Origin: Druceiella hillmani
Taxonomy: Eukaryota; Arthropoda; Insecta; Lepidoptera; Hepialidae
Length of the DNA stretch: 64,000 nt
Reading direction: 5' to 3'
Assembly (NCBI GenBank): GCA_039881145.1
Contig: JAYKKI010000067.1
Coordinates: 2,803,501 to 2,867,500, forward strand
Shown here: piece by piece, positions 1 through 12,300 of the stretch
Layout: each line of letters begins with the position of its first letter
How positions within the stretch are numbered: the first letter of the stretch is position 1
Made by a program: the position numbers and the translations under genes
The notes under the pieces: generated by a model
Database searches by the model: none
What the model was told of the DNA's origin: nothing
The model's input: the letters and a program-made list of their open reading frames with translations, nothing else

Positions 1-439
1 AGCGCGATATTATGCTGTGTGCTCGGGATGGATAGGTTGCATGCATCTGCGAGACTCACTGCTCCTATGACTCTCTTTAGTACCCACTGATATACTGCTG
101 CGAAAAATATGGGTACAACTTTAGCATACACAATATTGACTCAATTACTGGATTGCCCAATTATAACAGAAAGACGTCGAATGTGCAATTATGCGTATCT
201 ACAGCAAGTGATTGTGATTACCTTTCGCTTCGTACTTTTAGCGATCTTGTAGTTTATATATTTTCGTGGTTATTTGGTTACTATAACAAATATGGCATTC
301 CGAGAATCATTTTGTTCTACAGTATACCATGCAACAGGATACGGACCTTGCCACGGTATCCTTTACTTGAAAATTTGGTTTGTTTAGTAGTTTATTTTGC
401 CTTGAAGTTTTAACAGTGACCCGAATTACATGAATAAAT
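1..439. other. Unassigned sequence at the window edge
   Basis: An open frame of 86 codons at 153-413 (plus) has no recognisable motif and no supporting context. I see nothing else here. Confidence 0.4.
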
Positions 440-1010
440 GCATTCAAGGTGCATTTTTTTACATCAAAAAGTGTGGACGATCTGACTTATTCATCATTTT
501 CACTACCAATTCAAAGTAGGAAGACATTATCTCTGAACTACTCCCTGAATAAGTGCCATGTGATCCACACAATATAGTATCAAAAGTTGTTCACCTAAAA
601 CTCAAACTTTTATTAAATTTGGTAACAAAAGTCAAACTCCTTATTTTATGTATTATATCGAATTGCAAAAGAGTGGCTTACCACATGCTCACACTACCAC
701 ATTTTCTATGATTACACAACAAAGTTAGACCCAAGGACGTCAACCATTTGTTTTGGGTCAAATTTCCAAATTGTGATGAAGAAAGACAATGCAAGAGTGA
801 CCAATATTAATAACAATAGGCCATGGTATATAATTTTCAGAGTGATATTTCCCAAATATTACCTGCTGCATACACCATTATAGGGTAACTAATATATTTG
901 TAAGAAAATCTACAATTTTAGGTCAGTGAATAATATAACTGGCTTCACTTGTTTAGTTCTCACTCTTCAAGAATAATAGGGCATGAATACCTTTTTCAGT
1001 GAATGCTAAG
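440..1010 (+). pseudogene. Helitron Rep-domain relic
   Basis: Frameshifted plus-strand translation gives ELQKSGLPHAH at about 659-691, matching the HUH motif region of Helitron Rep proteins (usual form EFQKRGLPHAH). It is preceded by a stretch like the ERPDI-SRVF-LKL region and followed by RPKDVNHLFW, which fits the segment after the HUH motif. Stops and frameshifts are frequent. No helicase part follows. Confidence 0.55.
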
Positions 1011-2090
1011 TTTACCCTCTCATTTTCATATTTACAAATCATTGAATGAATGCGACTTCTTTGTTATATATACTTCTCAATTACAATAATAAAATAAAAT
1101 ACACTCACGGGAAGACCATATATGTTATTTTTTAAAGAATTTTCAAAGTAGACGTTAATTTCAATTAATACTGTCACAAAATAATATTTAATTGAGAATC
1201 TTTTTCTACCAAACTTCCACAGTCAGGACAACTTTTAACCTCTATTCATCACAAACAATGAATTACATAAGTACACAGGAATGAAAACCGTAAAGTAGGA
1301 AGTAGAACACAGAGTACAATCCTATCGAAACTGCATAAAAGCTCACACTAATACCCTCGCAACAGCACTAGATAATCCCATAAATAAACGACGACTTAAA
1401 AGACACCACATATGGGATCTTGTTAAATAACAAATTCCTAAATAATTAAAACAGCTTCCTCGCTGGAGGGCCAGTTCTCGCCTGCCAGATATCCCACAAC
1501 AAACCTGTTAAGAGCTTGTTAAGCTGATGGCAAGAAAAAAAAGAACAACTTTTCAGGTCAGGTCAAATATTGAACTTCATTGTTTGCAATCTAGTTATTT
1601 TCTAATTACTCTATCTAACAGCGTTAATACTGTAATGTTGATGTAAATTTTCTGAATAGTAATGTACACAAATAAATTTAATAAAGTATAATATTGTTAT
1701 GACCAGTAAGTAAAATGTCACTATATGTTAACTATTACAAAAACTGTACAAACCCTATCCGGCTGGCCGGGAATATGTCTCTATAAAAAAATACAAATTT
1801 TGATAAACAGATATGCATTTATTGATTATAATAAACAACTACTGATTTTTTTGCAATAATTTTATTAGAATGTTGACCACGAAATTGACATAATGAAGAC
1901 TTCAGTATTACATTACACTTTTGAAATTGTAGCCAACCTCTTGATATATCTTTGGGGCGCTGAAATTCTTGGTGATTTATTCATCTGAAAATTAATAATA
2001 CATTGAATATTATTCTGTTTTAATGACTTAAGAGAAATCAAAGAAATGATAAAATAATTGATTGATAAAAATGAGAAAGTTTTCATTATA
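1011..2090. other. AT-rich stretch with two candidate terminal exons
   Basis: Apart from the acceptor sites at 1984 and 1523 there is a less AT-rich patch at about 1455-1530. No repeat or reading frame is recognised. Confidence 0.4.
1977..1984 (-). CDS. Candidate last exon of the microexon gene (D-E-stop)
   Basis: A good acceptor (attaattttcag) is followed by AT GAA TAA, which in phase 1 reads Asp-Glu-stop. An AATAAA lies at the stop itself and another is 3' at about 1817-1822 (plus strand TTTATT). This would give the gene an acidic C-terminus after DSEDD. A rival terminal exon with the same logic is at 1519-1523 (Ala-stop after a long pyrimidine tract). Neither has RNA support. Confidence 0.35.
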
Positions 2091-2245
2091 CTCTGTTAAA
2101 TGTTATATACTGTTAAATGTTATATTCTGTTAAATGTTATATTCTGTTAAATGTTATATTCTGTTAAATGTTATATTCTGTTAATTGTTATATTCTGTTA
2201 AATGTTATATTCTGTTAAATGTTATATTCTGTTAAATGTTATATT
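2091..2245. repeat. 17-bp minisatellite, about nine copies
   Basis: Head-to-tail copies of TTCTGTTAAATGTTATA, with one copy at about 2180 carrying a base change (AATTG for AAATG). Confidence 0.95.
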
Positions 2246-2950
2246 CCTCACAATCAATTCTATACTTTAAATGCAAGTGAGGGAACCCATAAGATAGCAT
2301 TTGCATTGGCTAAGACAAGCATGAAAATTAAGTAAATGGATGGATCATAATGAATCCTCAATTCCCATAAAGAAATAACAGTGACTCATCATTTATTCTG
2401 CTCACATCACATGATTTAAAAGGGTACCTTTTCTAATTGTATTTCACATGTGACAAAAAAATATGTCGAGTATTTCGTACTTCAAATGGGAATATTCTCG
2501 TCATTGGCTGCCAGATAACCCAAGAAAAAATTTATAAAATCTTAAAACTTAAAAAACCATTCGGACACCTATTATAATCAATTAGAACAACTTCTGGAAA
2601 ACATATTGCAAATAGAAAGAAAGTTTTATTGTAAGATGAAAATGCCTGTCACTACGTGGCAGGGATAATACATAACAAGATAATGAAATAAGGTTGGCAG
2701 ATTATGCTCCATATGGTATACATACCGATATGGTTATACCAAATCTGTCGCTAATTGATTTCCTCTTGTTCCATAACTTGGTTAATCATATGAAAAACAA
2801 ATAATTCAAAAATGTGCATGAGCTAAAAGAAGAAGTGACAAGATATCTCCTCAGTCAAAGTAAAAGTTTTCACAAAACTGGCATTTATTAATTTAGCCGC
2901 CGGAAAGTCATAGAATGTAAAAGATCAAATTTTGATGAGAAAATTCAGTT
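2246..2950. other. Intergenic or 3' flank, nothing recognised
   Basis: AT-rich with no long frame, no clear splice pair and no repeat that I can see. Confidence 0.4.
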
Positions 2951-4030
2951 TTGAACCAAATCACTGCTTTGGTTCAACAAACTTTTAATTTTTTGTTTCA
3001 GAAACGGCAAAAACATTTTGGGAGACCTTATGTCAACACAGTGAAATGTGTAATCTCTCCGACTTTGAAAAAGGGTGAATCGTTGGCGCTCGGTCTGCAA
3101 AAGCATCTGTTACGAAAACCAGTTGAACTGTGTAACGTCTCATGAGCAATGGTATCCACGGTAATGACAGCATACACAAAAGAAGGGAAAACATCATCGG
3201 CAAAGAGGAATAGTGGACGACAGCTAAAGTTAATGGACAGAGATCAACGAACATTAAAAAGTATTGTTGCCAGACAACACAACACTACCACGGCAAAAGT
3301 GACAGCAGAACTCATCATCCACCTGAAAAACATTGTGTCGACTAAAACTGTATGGAGGAAACTCCACAAAGCTAACATTCAAGGATTTGCAATCTGCAAT
3401 TGCAAAACCCTTCATAACGGATCCCAATGCTAAGCTGCGAAAGAAGTGGTGCCACGAGCATAAAACCTGGACACTTGAGGATTGGAAGAATGTGGTATGA
3501 TCCGATGAATCATCATTCACATTGTTTCTGACCAACATCCAGGTTTGTGTATGGAGAACCCCAAAAGAAGCCTACGATCCTGACTGCCTGCTTCCTATAG
3601 TCAAGCATGGGGGAGGTGCCGTTATGATTTGGGTGGCTATATCATGGTATTTCACTGGTCCTCTCATTCACATCACTGGCCGGATGACTGCGAATGAATA
3701 TCTCGATATCCTCAATGATGAAATGTAAGCATTTCAAGCTATAACTAGCGTACTGCTGCCAAACACTGCCATCTTCCAAGATGTTAATATCATCAAACAT
3801 CTTCCCTGACCAACGCAATCACCAGACCTCAACATTATTGAACCGTTGTGGGGAGTTTTAGAGCAGAGAATTGAGAGCAGATTCCACCTCCAACATCATT
3901 GAAGCAATTGACGGATGCTTTGGTACAAGAATGGGACAACATTCCGTTGGAAACAATTCAGACACTCTACGAATTTATTCCGCGAAGAATTGCAGCTGTT
4001 CTACAAGCAAATGGTGACCTAACACCTTAT
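2951..4030 (+). pseudogene. Tc1-type transposase pseudogene
   Basis: Translation in shifting frames gives a helix-turn-helix region, then EDWKNVV-stop-SDESSF (first catalytic Asp), VKHGGGAVMIWVAISW, FQD (second catalytic Asp region) and SPDLNIIEPLWGVLE (third acidic residue), the DD34E pattern of Tc1 transposases. Lesions include stops at 3143-3145 and about 3497, a +1 shift near 3420 and a stop at 3726. It cannot encode an active enzyme. Confidence 0.9.
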
Positions 4031-4083
4031 TAATAAATAAATATTGTGTATACGTCAGGTGTTCACATTACTTTATCCAACTC

Positions 4084-4087
<4 letters not shown>
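2951..4087 (+). mobile_element. Tc1-family element relic, 5' end lost
   Basis: The 3' terminal sequence ggataaagt-type end is visible (reverse strand of 4056-4087) and stops at a TA dinucleotide, the normal Tc1 target. No matching inverted end is found upstream of 2951. A (TA)n tract follows directly. Confidence 0.75.

Positions 4088-4160
<73 letters not shown>
4086..4160. repeat. (TA)n microsatellite
   Basis: About 75 bases of almost pure TA starting at the TA target of the Tc1 element. Confidence 0.95.
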
Positions 4161-4166
<6 letters not shown>

Positions 4167-4940
4167 TATGAGAATTAATATGTCGGTAATAATGGCAGAA
4201 ATAAATTAGAACAAACTAGCCCACAAACATAAAGATATATTAAAAATTAGTTATTTTGATTTCATCATTACAATCACCTTTTAGTGGACTAAAGAGTCAA
4301 ATCAAGATTAATTGAAGTTTTTCGTAATATTAAATATGTAAATTCATATGTGAACCACATATAGTCCAAACATTACTAAGGGAAGGTACATTATATCACA
4401 ATTACATAATAATTTCATTGATGAATCCATCATTTAAAGCAACCCATGGATTAATCTATGAATACTGTTGATGAAAACAATTTCTATGTCTATACTATAT
4501 GGCTATACTAATTTTAATAAACAGCTATTCAAATTATAATATAAATGTATATATAGAAAGTTTATAAATCAGTATGTCAGAAACGAAGTGCCTCCATAAA
4601 ACTAAGTTCCAGTTATATTCTACATTTCTGTACAAAATATTTCATTTATAATACCAATTTATATATATACAATACCATATATATAATACCATTTCTGGAT
4701 TAAGTGAAATTTGTATCAAATTACAAAATGAAGATTATCTCTGTAGGCAGCAATTCTTAAAGGATTTAGCTACTTCTTTTTTTATTTTTAAGACAAAAAT
4801 CTAAATTGAAATTGATTATAGTCTGCCTTTTTATTTCAATTGTTTAAAAGATTCTACGCATCTTAAAATTGAGTCTATGCGTCGTCAAATAGAATAGCAA
4901 ATGTTTCTCAAATCTGTATATACTATAGGGATTATTACTT
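4161..4940. other. AT-rich, nothing recognised
   Basis: No open frame, splice pair or repeat stands out. Confidence 0.4.
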
Positions 4941-6210
4941 GATTAGGCTAGTTTCCACTATACATAAATAGGATGAATTGTAGTTTCTAATTGTTAATCG
5001 TGATATAGAGGTACCAAAACGAAAAATTATTTATTATTAAAAATAAGGATTGTTTTTATTTTGAGGAAATAAATTTAGCAAAATTTCGAATTGCATCACG
5101 TGACAGTGAACACCCATCAGGAAGTTTTACATCATATCCCACAAAACACCATTGTTGTTGATATTTTCATATATAGAACAGAATTTGTGTTAAATACTTA
5201 ATTAAATAATTTTTTTGTTTTTAAAAATTTTTTTCAAGTTGATAGAGTTGTCCTCATTTACAACTTAAAAGACAAATACAACTAGCTTGCAATAGAATCA
5301 GGTTATAGCAAAGCAAACATTAGTAATATTACCAAAATTAATATAATAATGATTTTGATTGTGTTTTCTATAGAAAAATATTAATGTCGAAGCTCTGAGC
5401 TAATAAGTTGATTACAAACGAATAAATTAATATGTTTCATACACAATCTGTTTCTAAATCTAAAGCAATTCTGATGAATTTTGTAGTCATTCTTTTTACT
5501 AGTTTATTGGTTTTTGATATTTATCAATAAACTTATTTTTTACAAGTTTATTAATAAAATAATAATGTATGGGTTGAGGTTAAGTTGTTTTGATTTTATG
5601 TTTATACTTCGTAAATCTAACCTCAAAACCAATATCAATTACCTTACAATATAAAAATAAATGGTTACTGAATGCAAAACTGAAATAATACGTATTTTAT
5701 ACACAAGTATACACTTACGTTGAAGTTTTATTATTCAGAAATTCTGTTGAACAAAAGTTACTGTGTGATGCGAAAAATCTACCAAGCATAATGGTGTTAA
5801 TTTTGGGCATATTACTAATGTTTGCTTTGCTATAACCTGATTCCATTGCGAGCCTGTTGTATTTGTCTTTTACTAAGTTGTAAATGAGGACAACTCTATC
5901 AACTTGAAAAAAATTGTTAAAAACAAAAAATTATTCAATTAAAAATTTAACACAAATTCTGTTCTATATATGAAAATATCAACAATGGTGTTTTGTGGGA
6001 TGTGACGTAACGCTTCCTGATTGTGCACACCAATCAGGAAGCGTTACGTCACATGACTCAATACGTAATTTTGCCAAATTTATTTCCTCAAAATTAAAAC
6101 AATCTTTATTTTTAATAATAAATCATCTTTGTTTTGGTACCTACATATCATGATTAATAATTAGAAACTACAATTCATCTGACTTTTGCTTAGTGGAAAC
6201 TAGCCTAATC
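4941..6210. mobile_element. Foldback-type element with about 400-bp inverted arms
   Basis: The outer 20 bases match exactly as inverted repeats (4941-4960 and 6191-6210). The arms continue to about 5340 and 5805 with scattered differences. The 460-base centre has no coding frame. I see no clear target duplication. It may be a non-autonomous element with very long inverted ends. Confidence 0.85.
6001..6053. repeat. Perfect 23-bp hairpin nested in the right arm
   Basis: 6001-6023 and 6031-6053 are exact reverse complements around a 7-base loop. The corresponding part of the left arm (about 5098-5135) has only one copy, so the hairpin arose after the arms formed. Confidence 0.95.
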
Positions 6211-6337
6211 TTGGCCGCTAGCTTTTGCTAGCACTTGGCCCTCGTTTGATTTAAAATTAAAATATTTTACAAAAAAATACTAAATGAAGAAAAAGTTAAT
6301 TTATCCTAGAAATTTTAAAAAACAGCAGTCATCGTAC

Positions 6338-6352
6338 CATCGTCCTCGGAAT
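6338..6352 (-). CDS. Microexon, 15 bases: DSEDD
   Basis: Flanked by ttctttcag and the weaker donor gtacgatg. Acidic, like the DSDEDE exon. It is separated from 12171 by the inserted Helitron. Confidence 0.66.
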
Positions 6353-9300
6353 CTGAAAGAAAAAAAAATGTTTTTTTGTCAATTACTATATGTAATATGC
6401 CTTAAGAGATGTACTTAACATATTTATTAATAATGCCCTGTTATAAAAAATAATAAACAAAATGAAAAAAATTGATTCCAAGTAAAATCGACAATGGGAT
6501 AAAAATATCAGAAATTTTTTGAAAAATGTAAGAGAAGAAGACTATTTATATCAGAAAAAGAAGCTGGAATGATTAATTTAGTTTGTACTTTTTGAATCTC
6601 CTGATATTCATTTCTGAACAGTTAGTCACCTTGGAAATAATTGTACATTCATAATTCCATCCCTATCTTTTTTTATATATATCTACATATCATAAAATAG
6701 ATGTATAATTAACCCTAATTATTATTTTTTTTAATTGGCAGAATGATTCTATAAAATCGGCCTCATTTTCTTTATATTGTTAGACATAATCATGTTGTAT
6801 AAGTAAATGGATAATATACTATCTATATTGAATATCCTAGAATATAATTTCAACCTACTTAAGAAATATTTCTTTTTAATACCTTCATGAGTCATAATTG
6901 TTAACCCTTTAATATGGTACTATGTTTTTTTGCCTATTTCGCCTGTTGAGAAGATCCTTAACTACATTTAATAAAATTGATTGAGTGGTCCAAGCTCTTT
7001 AACATTTTTTTTCTGGTGGTGTTTCTGCTAAAAATAATAGCTAAGTAGCCTGAGTTTGGTTTCAAAAATGTTTGGGAGCATTTTTAACACCAAACCTATT
7101 TCATTGGCATGATTATGAAATAGGAGTATGATGAGGACGTAATAAGAACAAGACAATTCATGACTACTATTGGCAGGTTCTCATGAATTTACAGATAATA
7201 AAAATAAGAAACTCGCCTTTAAACCACTCTGACACATTTTATAATTTAAATAGTTTACCTCAGCTAATAATTAATTTATCCTGGCTTATTGTGTGCCTAT
7301 CGTCAATTACAGAGTTAAATTTCATACAAGAAATCAACATATTGTAAAACTTGTCTAGTGCCTTTTATATATTTAGTTAGGTGCACCAAACATTACAACA
7401 ATAAACATACTTGACCTACGCATCAATACTGACAAAAGCATCCACAAAATAATTAAAAATAAACGACAGTTAATGAAGCACACAGGGAAGCGGTTAACTA
7501 ACCTCAATTTACACATATTGCAGTGAGACCTAATAGAGCCGGTTGCTAAGATTTCTAGCAACTTAACAACAATGTGACTCTCGAGCTTGGTGCTTACCTC
7601 ATTTGTTGGTAATAACTACTAAACTCTTAACACATAAAATTATTTTATTAAAAATGTAGCTAGAGTACCCGGCTTCGCTCAAGGAGTTGAAATGAGATTG
7701 TGTGGTAGTTGGAATAAAAGTATAAACTTTAAAATATAAGAGGTAATAATTTTTTATAGAAAATATTCTAACTATTTACAACACTTGTTTATAAACCACA
7801 TTTTTCATTTTGTTATTTGGGGTATATACGTACAAAATTTTCGAATTTCCTACTCGAGAGCAAGCTACGTATACTTGTTGACCGTGAGAAAAACAGGATT
7901 CTTTGAGGTTGTTGCCGCAATGTTTTACAGTTTGTCCTTGCACTTTGTTAATTGTGAAACTATAGGCTAATTTAATTGGAAATTGCAGTCTTTTAAACTG
8001 GAATGGCAGTTCAGTAGAGATCAGTGATATTGTGGGGATAAATATTGTGTGTCCTTTTTCCCTTCAAGTCATAAGTTCGACTTCGGTGATGTTATTCGAT
8101 AGCTGTTTGACGATTATCCTTTTTCCATTACATAGTTTTGGTGAGTTGAGATCTCTGAGTAATATGATCAGAGATCTAATTTTCAATCCAAGGCAGTGTA
8201 ACATTTTCAATCCAAGAAGTTGATACTTTCTTCAACATTTACCTTTGTGTTGATCGATTTGTATATTCCCTCTTCACCGGGAATTTTCTTTTGAATATTA
8301 AAGTTGATATCGTCGACAATATTATTTTTTATTTGCCAAAATTGCCCTCTGAAATAGTATAGATGTAAACAAAGTATGGATAAATTTGGTTGATGAGTTT
8401 ATTCTCAGCAGTGGCTATGTTGCTGAAATCACTGTTGAATTCAATGAGGCCGGTCGTCTGGTCAGTAGGATATATGTCTTCGCCTACCTGCAATCTTTCG
8501 ATAGTTCAATTGTCATATTTTTTGTTACTCGCAGTATTTGTATGTGTAGCCAGAGATGTAATTTTTTTGCAGTGATTTCGTCTACTGGTGTTGACTGGAA
8601 GTGTTTGTCGAAAATCTCCTCAGAGTATGAGTAGAGCTCTTCCATCACTTCAGAGTTTCCTCGGAAGCCTTGTAATGTTCTGTCCATGGCTTCAAGTGAT
8701 TTTTTATGTGCCATTGTGTATTCATCCCAGTAGATAATTTTAGCTTGTTTTAGAAGTTCACCACAGCCAAATGTCCTTGAGATATTATATACTGGGAATT
8801 GTACTTCGGCTATATTCAACGGTAGTTGTAGGGCAGAATGGGCAGTCCATCCTTTTTTCATAAGTGTGGCGGCAATGCCGGATGATGCTAGTGCAAGTGC
8901 GATAAATTTTTTAGCACTATTTTTGCCAGCAATAGTTTTATTTGAAACTTTTTCCTGGTGCCGCCTTGTGTATCCAAGTAAATAATTCCACCAGTGTTGT
9001 TGTTGATCCAGTCCATGATAATATTGTAAATATTTTTTTGATTGTCGTTGAGGTATGGTTTATTGTGAGTAATGTATTGAAGTAGTTTGTTGATATTGTA
9101 GATTTTTTTTCTTTTGGGTTGTCTTCTGTATTTGGGATAGCCATCGTCATCAAGTTTGTGTATCACCCAAGTATGGTTTTTGGTATTTTTTTGTACATTT
9201 TCCATTACCCATACATGGCGAATTGGGATTTAATAAGCTGCAAGGTCCATGAATCATGTTTTTCACACCTATGCCGTATAGCCGCAGATCTTCTTGTGGA

Positions 9301-12300
9301 TTGGAAAATTCAGCTTGGACGATTTTGTCGAAATCCTTGGGGTGATTTCTGCTGTGTAGCCATAGGATTGTATGAGTGAGGCAGTCCTCGTTTTTTGCCA
9401 TTCGATTGTGTGTATCCAGCATCTAACGGTTCCAAAGATGTGGTATTTTGTGATGATTTTAATAAATCTCATTTGTTTTTGTCGAAAAACACGGGCATTT
9501 ATGTCGTGTCGATCCATGGGATGAGTTGCATGTGAATGTTATGAAGAGGTCAGGTCGTCCATATTTTCTTATGTCAGTCATGGTATCTTAAGTGTATTCA
9601 TGCATGTGTCTTAGAATTCCTATGTAATATGAGGGTAAGATTACTATTGATTACCATTGTCATCAAAGTTTCGTCATTTATGATCGCTCTCAAAGGTGGA
9701 TGTATTCTCCCGTGCGTAGTTTCTTCTGATTCAGTCTTATGTAAAGCATCCGTTCCGCTTCTATTTTTGCATACATATCTACCAGGAATTGTTTGAATAA
9801 ATGGTGAGTGTTGAGAGTGTGATTGTATGTTTTATTGTCTCTGATCATTAAACAGTAAGCATAGAACTCCTTGGAAATGACTTTTTTGTTTGTTTCTACA
9901 CTTATTTGAGATTGGGTTTGTTCTGTCCCCTTTGCGCAAAAATATTAATGGATATTGGAGGGCATCATATGAATGGTGTATCTCTGCAATGCATTACAGT
10001 CCTTCTCTTTTTCGTTGTACAATTAGGTCATGGCTTGTGTTTTCCTTGTCCACAATTACGATGGCGACATAATCTATCTAAGGTGCATTAAATCGATGTT
10101 TGTGTTCTCCAGGTTGTCTCTTATCAGCTCGAATTGTAACATTATAGTCATTAAAAATCATTTGTTCTAGTGCTGTTTTGAATGTGCAAATAAGTTGATT
10201 GTATTTGTTTGTGTATCATTGATCAATTTCTATTTCTTCATTTCCGATAAAATATACTTGCAGAAATTTATAATCTTTGTTGGGTAGTGGTAGTAATGAT
10301 TCCATTATGTGAAAGATTTATCCTTGGAAGGGAAAACATAATTGATTTCATCTCTGTTAGTGTTGATCAGAATGACACCGAAGAAGTCATTTAGAAGCTG
10401 GTGTTTTACGCTTTTATATTTTGAAGAAAGTGTTTTGATTCTGGAGTTTCCCCTGTCATGTAATGTAGAAATTCCTGTATATAATAATGTAGAATGTCCT
10501 TGCTTCTTATAGGGTGATATTTTTATGGGTGGCCTGCGTTCACAGTCTTTTATTATAAAATTGTGCCACAATTTTTGATTCGATTCATTCATTTCGTTGT
10601 TCTTTGTTTTTTCTGCTTCTCCTGGTGTTTATTCTTGTTCGCTGGGAACGTAAACATGCTTCACGCTCTTCGATTATTATGTTTTCACCGTTTTACTTCA
10701 GAACTGGCAAGATATCATCCTTGTTTATGTTTGGGCATTGTATAAAATATAAATCAAAGCAACTATTTACTAAGAAATACACTAAGTACACTTTGAACAC
10801 TTTTCACGCTTTATTTTTTATTTTAATTCCGTCCCTGTATCACTTTGATTACTCACACTTCACTGTTTGTTTTTATTCACTCACTGCACTTCACTGATAA
10901 GAAACTGGCATTTGAATCCACGAACGTTCTTGCTTTAAATAACGCCTAACAATGGGTAGCCCCACCCATACAAAAAGGTCTTCAAATGGTCCACAATATT
11001 CCAGAATATTCCACAAAATTCGAGACTGTTCTGGAATGTTCCACAATGATTTGGGATGTTCCAGAATATTCCAGACTATTCCCAAACATTTCACAATGTT
11101 CCGGGATATTCTGGAATGTAGTGGAAAGCTCTTGATTACTCTTGAACGCTCTGGACTGTTCTAGAGAGAGGAACTTCCAGTCTTTAAACACATCCTTTAG
11201 GTAAAAACGGGACCTTCTTCATGGATACCAGACCATATAACTCCCTTGATTGTACCAGGACTTGTTTCTGAGTTTTAGCGGCACACATATTGTATACTTA
11301 CTTTAGTAATATATATTGATTAAATATAAAAATATAATATATTAAAAATGATAATTAGATATCAGAAAAAATAGTATAAAGAAGTTAGGTAAACCTCCCT
11401 TAGTATCAGGTTTTGTGATGACACCTTAATTCGCAGAAAGGAAATTAAATTACAAATTGAATAGAGGGTCCTATACCTGCTAATACAACAATCTTGCTAT
11501 AGACTGTTCATCAACACGCTTTAGTTTTTCTAATCAGCAGACAACTAAAACACTCCTCAATTAAATTCAACCAGTAAATCTTTCCCTTAAATTGGTACTT
11601 ACCAAACTCATTTTCAGAAAAATCTTTCTATCTATATATGTTACCCCCATGAACATTTTGGATTATTGCAGATAATACACCAGTTGCAAACTTCAGAGAA
11701 GTTGCAGCATCTCTATCTGACAGTGTGCTACTGCCTTCACAACTTTCTCTACAATGACTCTTTACAACTCACGAACAACTACTAGCTAATTCTATCATAA
11801 AGAACACAAGCTAGATCCTTCCTACAATGGCGTTGTCTTTGCTTGTATCTTCAGCTATTAAGCTTAGTATGGAAGGGTAACTAAAACATTTAAAGATTGT
11901 CTAGATGGTGTTATCAACTTATTTTCTGGAGCTAGTTAAAATTAAACCCTAGTACCATTCCACTATTGATCCTTTCATTCAAATGATAAGTTTCAAAGCC
12001 TGAGAATATTGTGAATTTTATCTTAAGTGTCTGAATTATTAATTTATCTTAAAATTAAGCACAATAAACAGTCTTACAGGTGTAAATACAGTACAAGATT
12101 TGTACTGTTCACATCAATTATAATTCTGCATGAAAATCTGACGTAGGAAGTAAATAAAATAAACACTCACCTTTTTTGTGTTTTTTCACATTTTCTGTAA
12201 AATAAAAAATTTAAACCAACTTTTATAATGTGCAATATGGCCATTTTAAAACTTTAATGGTACTTATTTGTCATTTTATTGTATCAAGATTTGGAATTAT

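Larger units (their letters stand above)
7660..11280 (-). mobile_element. Helitron, broken but nearly full length
   Basis: On the minus strand the 3' end is gcgaagccgggtactCTAG at about 7660-7680, the Helitron CTRR terminus. The Rep and helicase regions lie between this and about 10738, and a promoter-like region lies at 10893-11180. The 5' end is not sharply defined and I place it near 11280. It sits in an intron between exons 6338 and 12171. Confidence 0.75.

Noticed and set aside
7605..7625. 21-base AG/GT segment that could be a microexon
   Set aside because: It has a TGA in the phase-1 frame, a poor acceptor tract and no paralogue.
8386..8634. Plus-strand frames of 61-82 codons
   Set aside because: They are shadows of the Helitron helicase frame on the minus strand.
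10952..11191. Overlapping short frames on both strands with repeated N-I-P-E-like units
   Set aside because: These follow from the 10-bp TTCnnGAAnn lattice and are not protein-coding.
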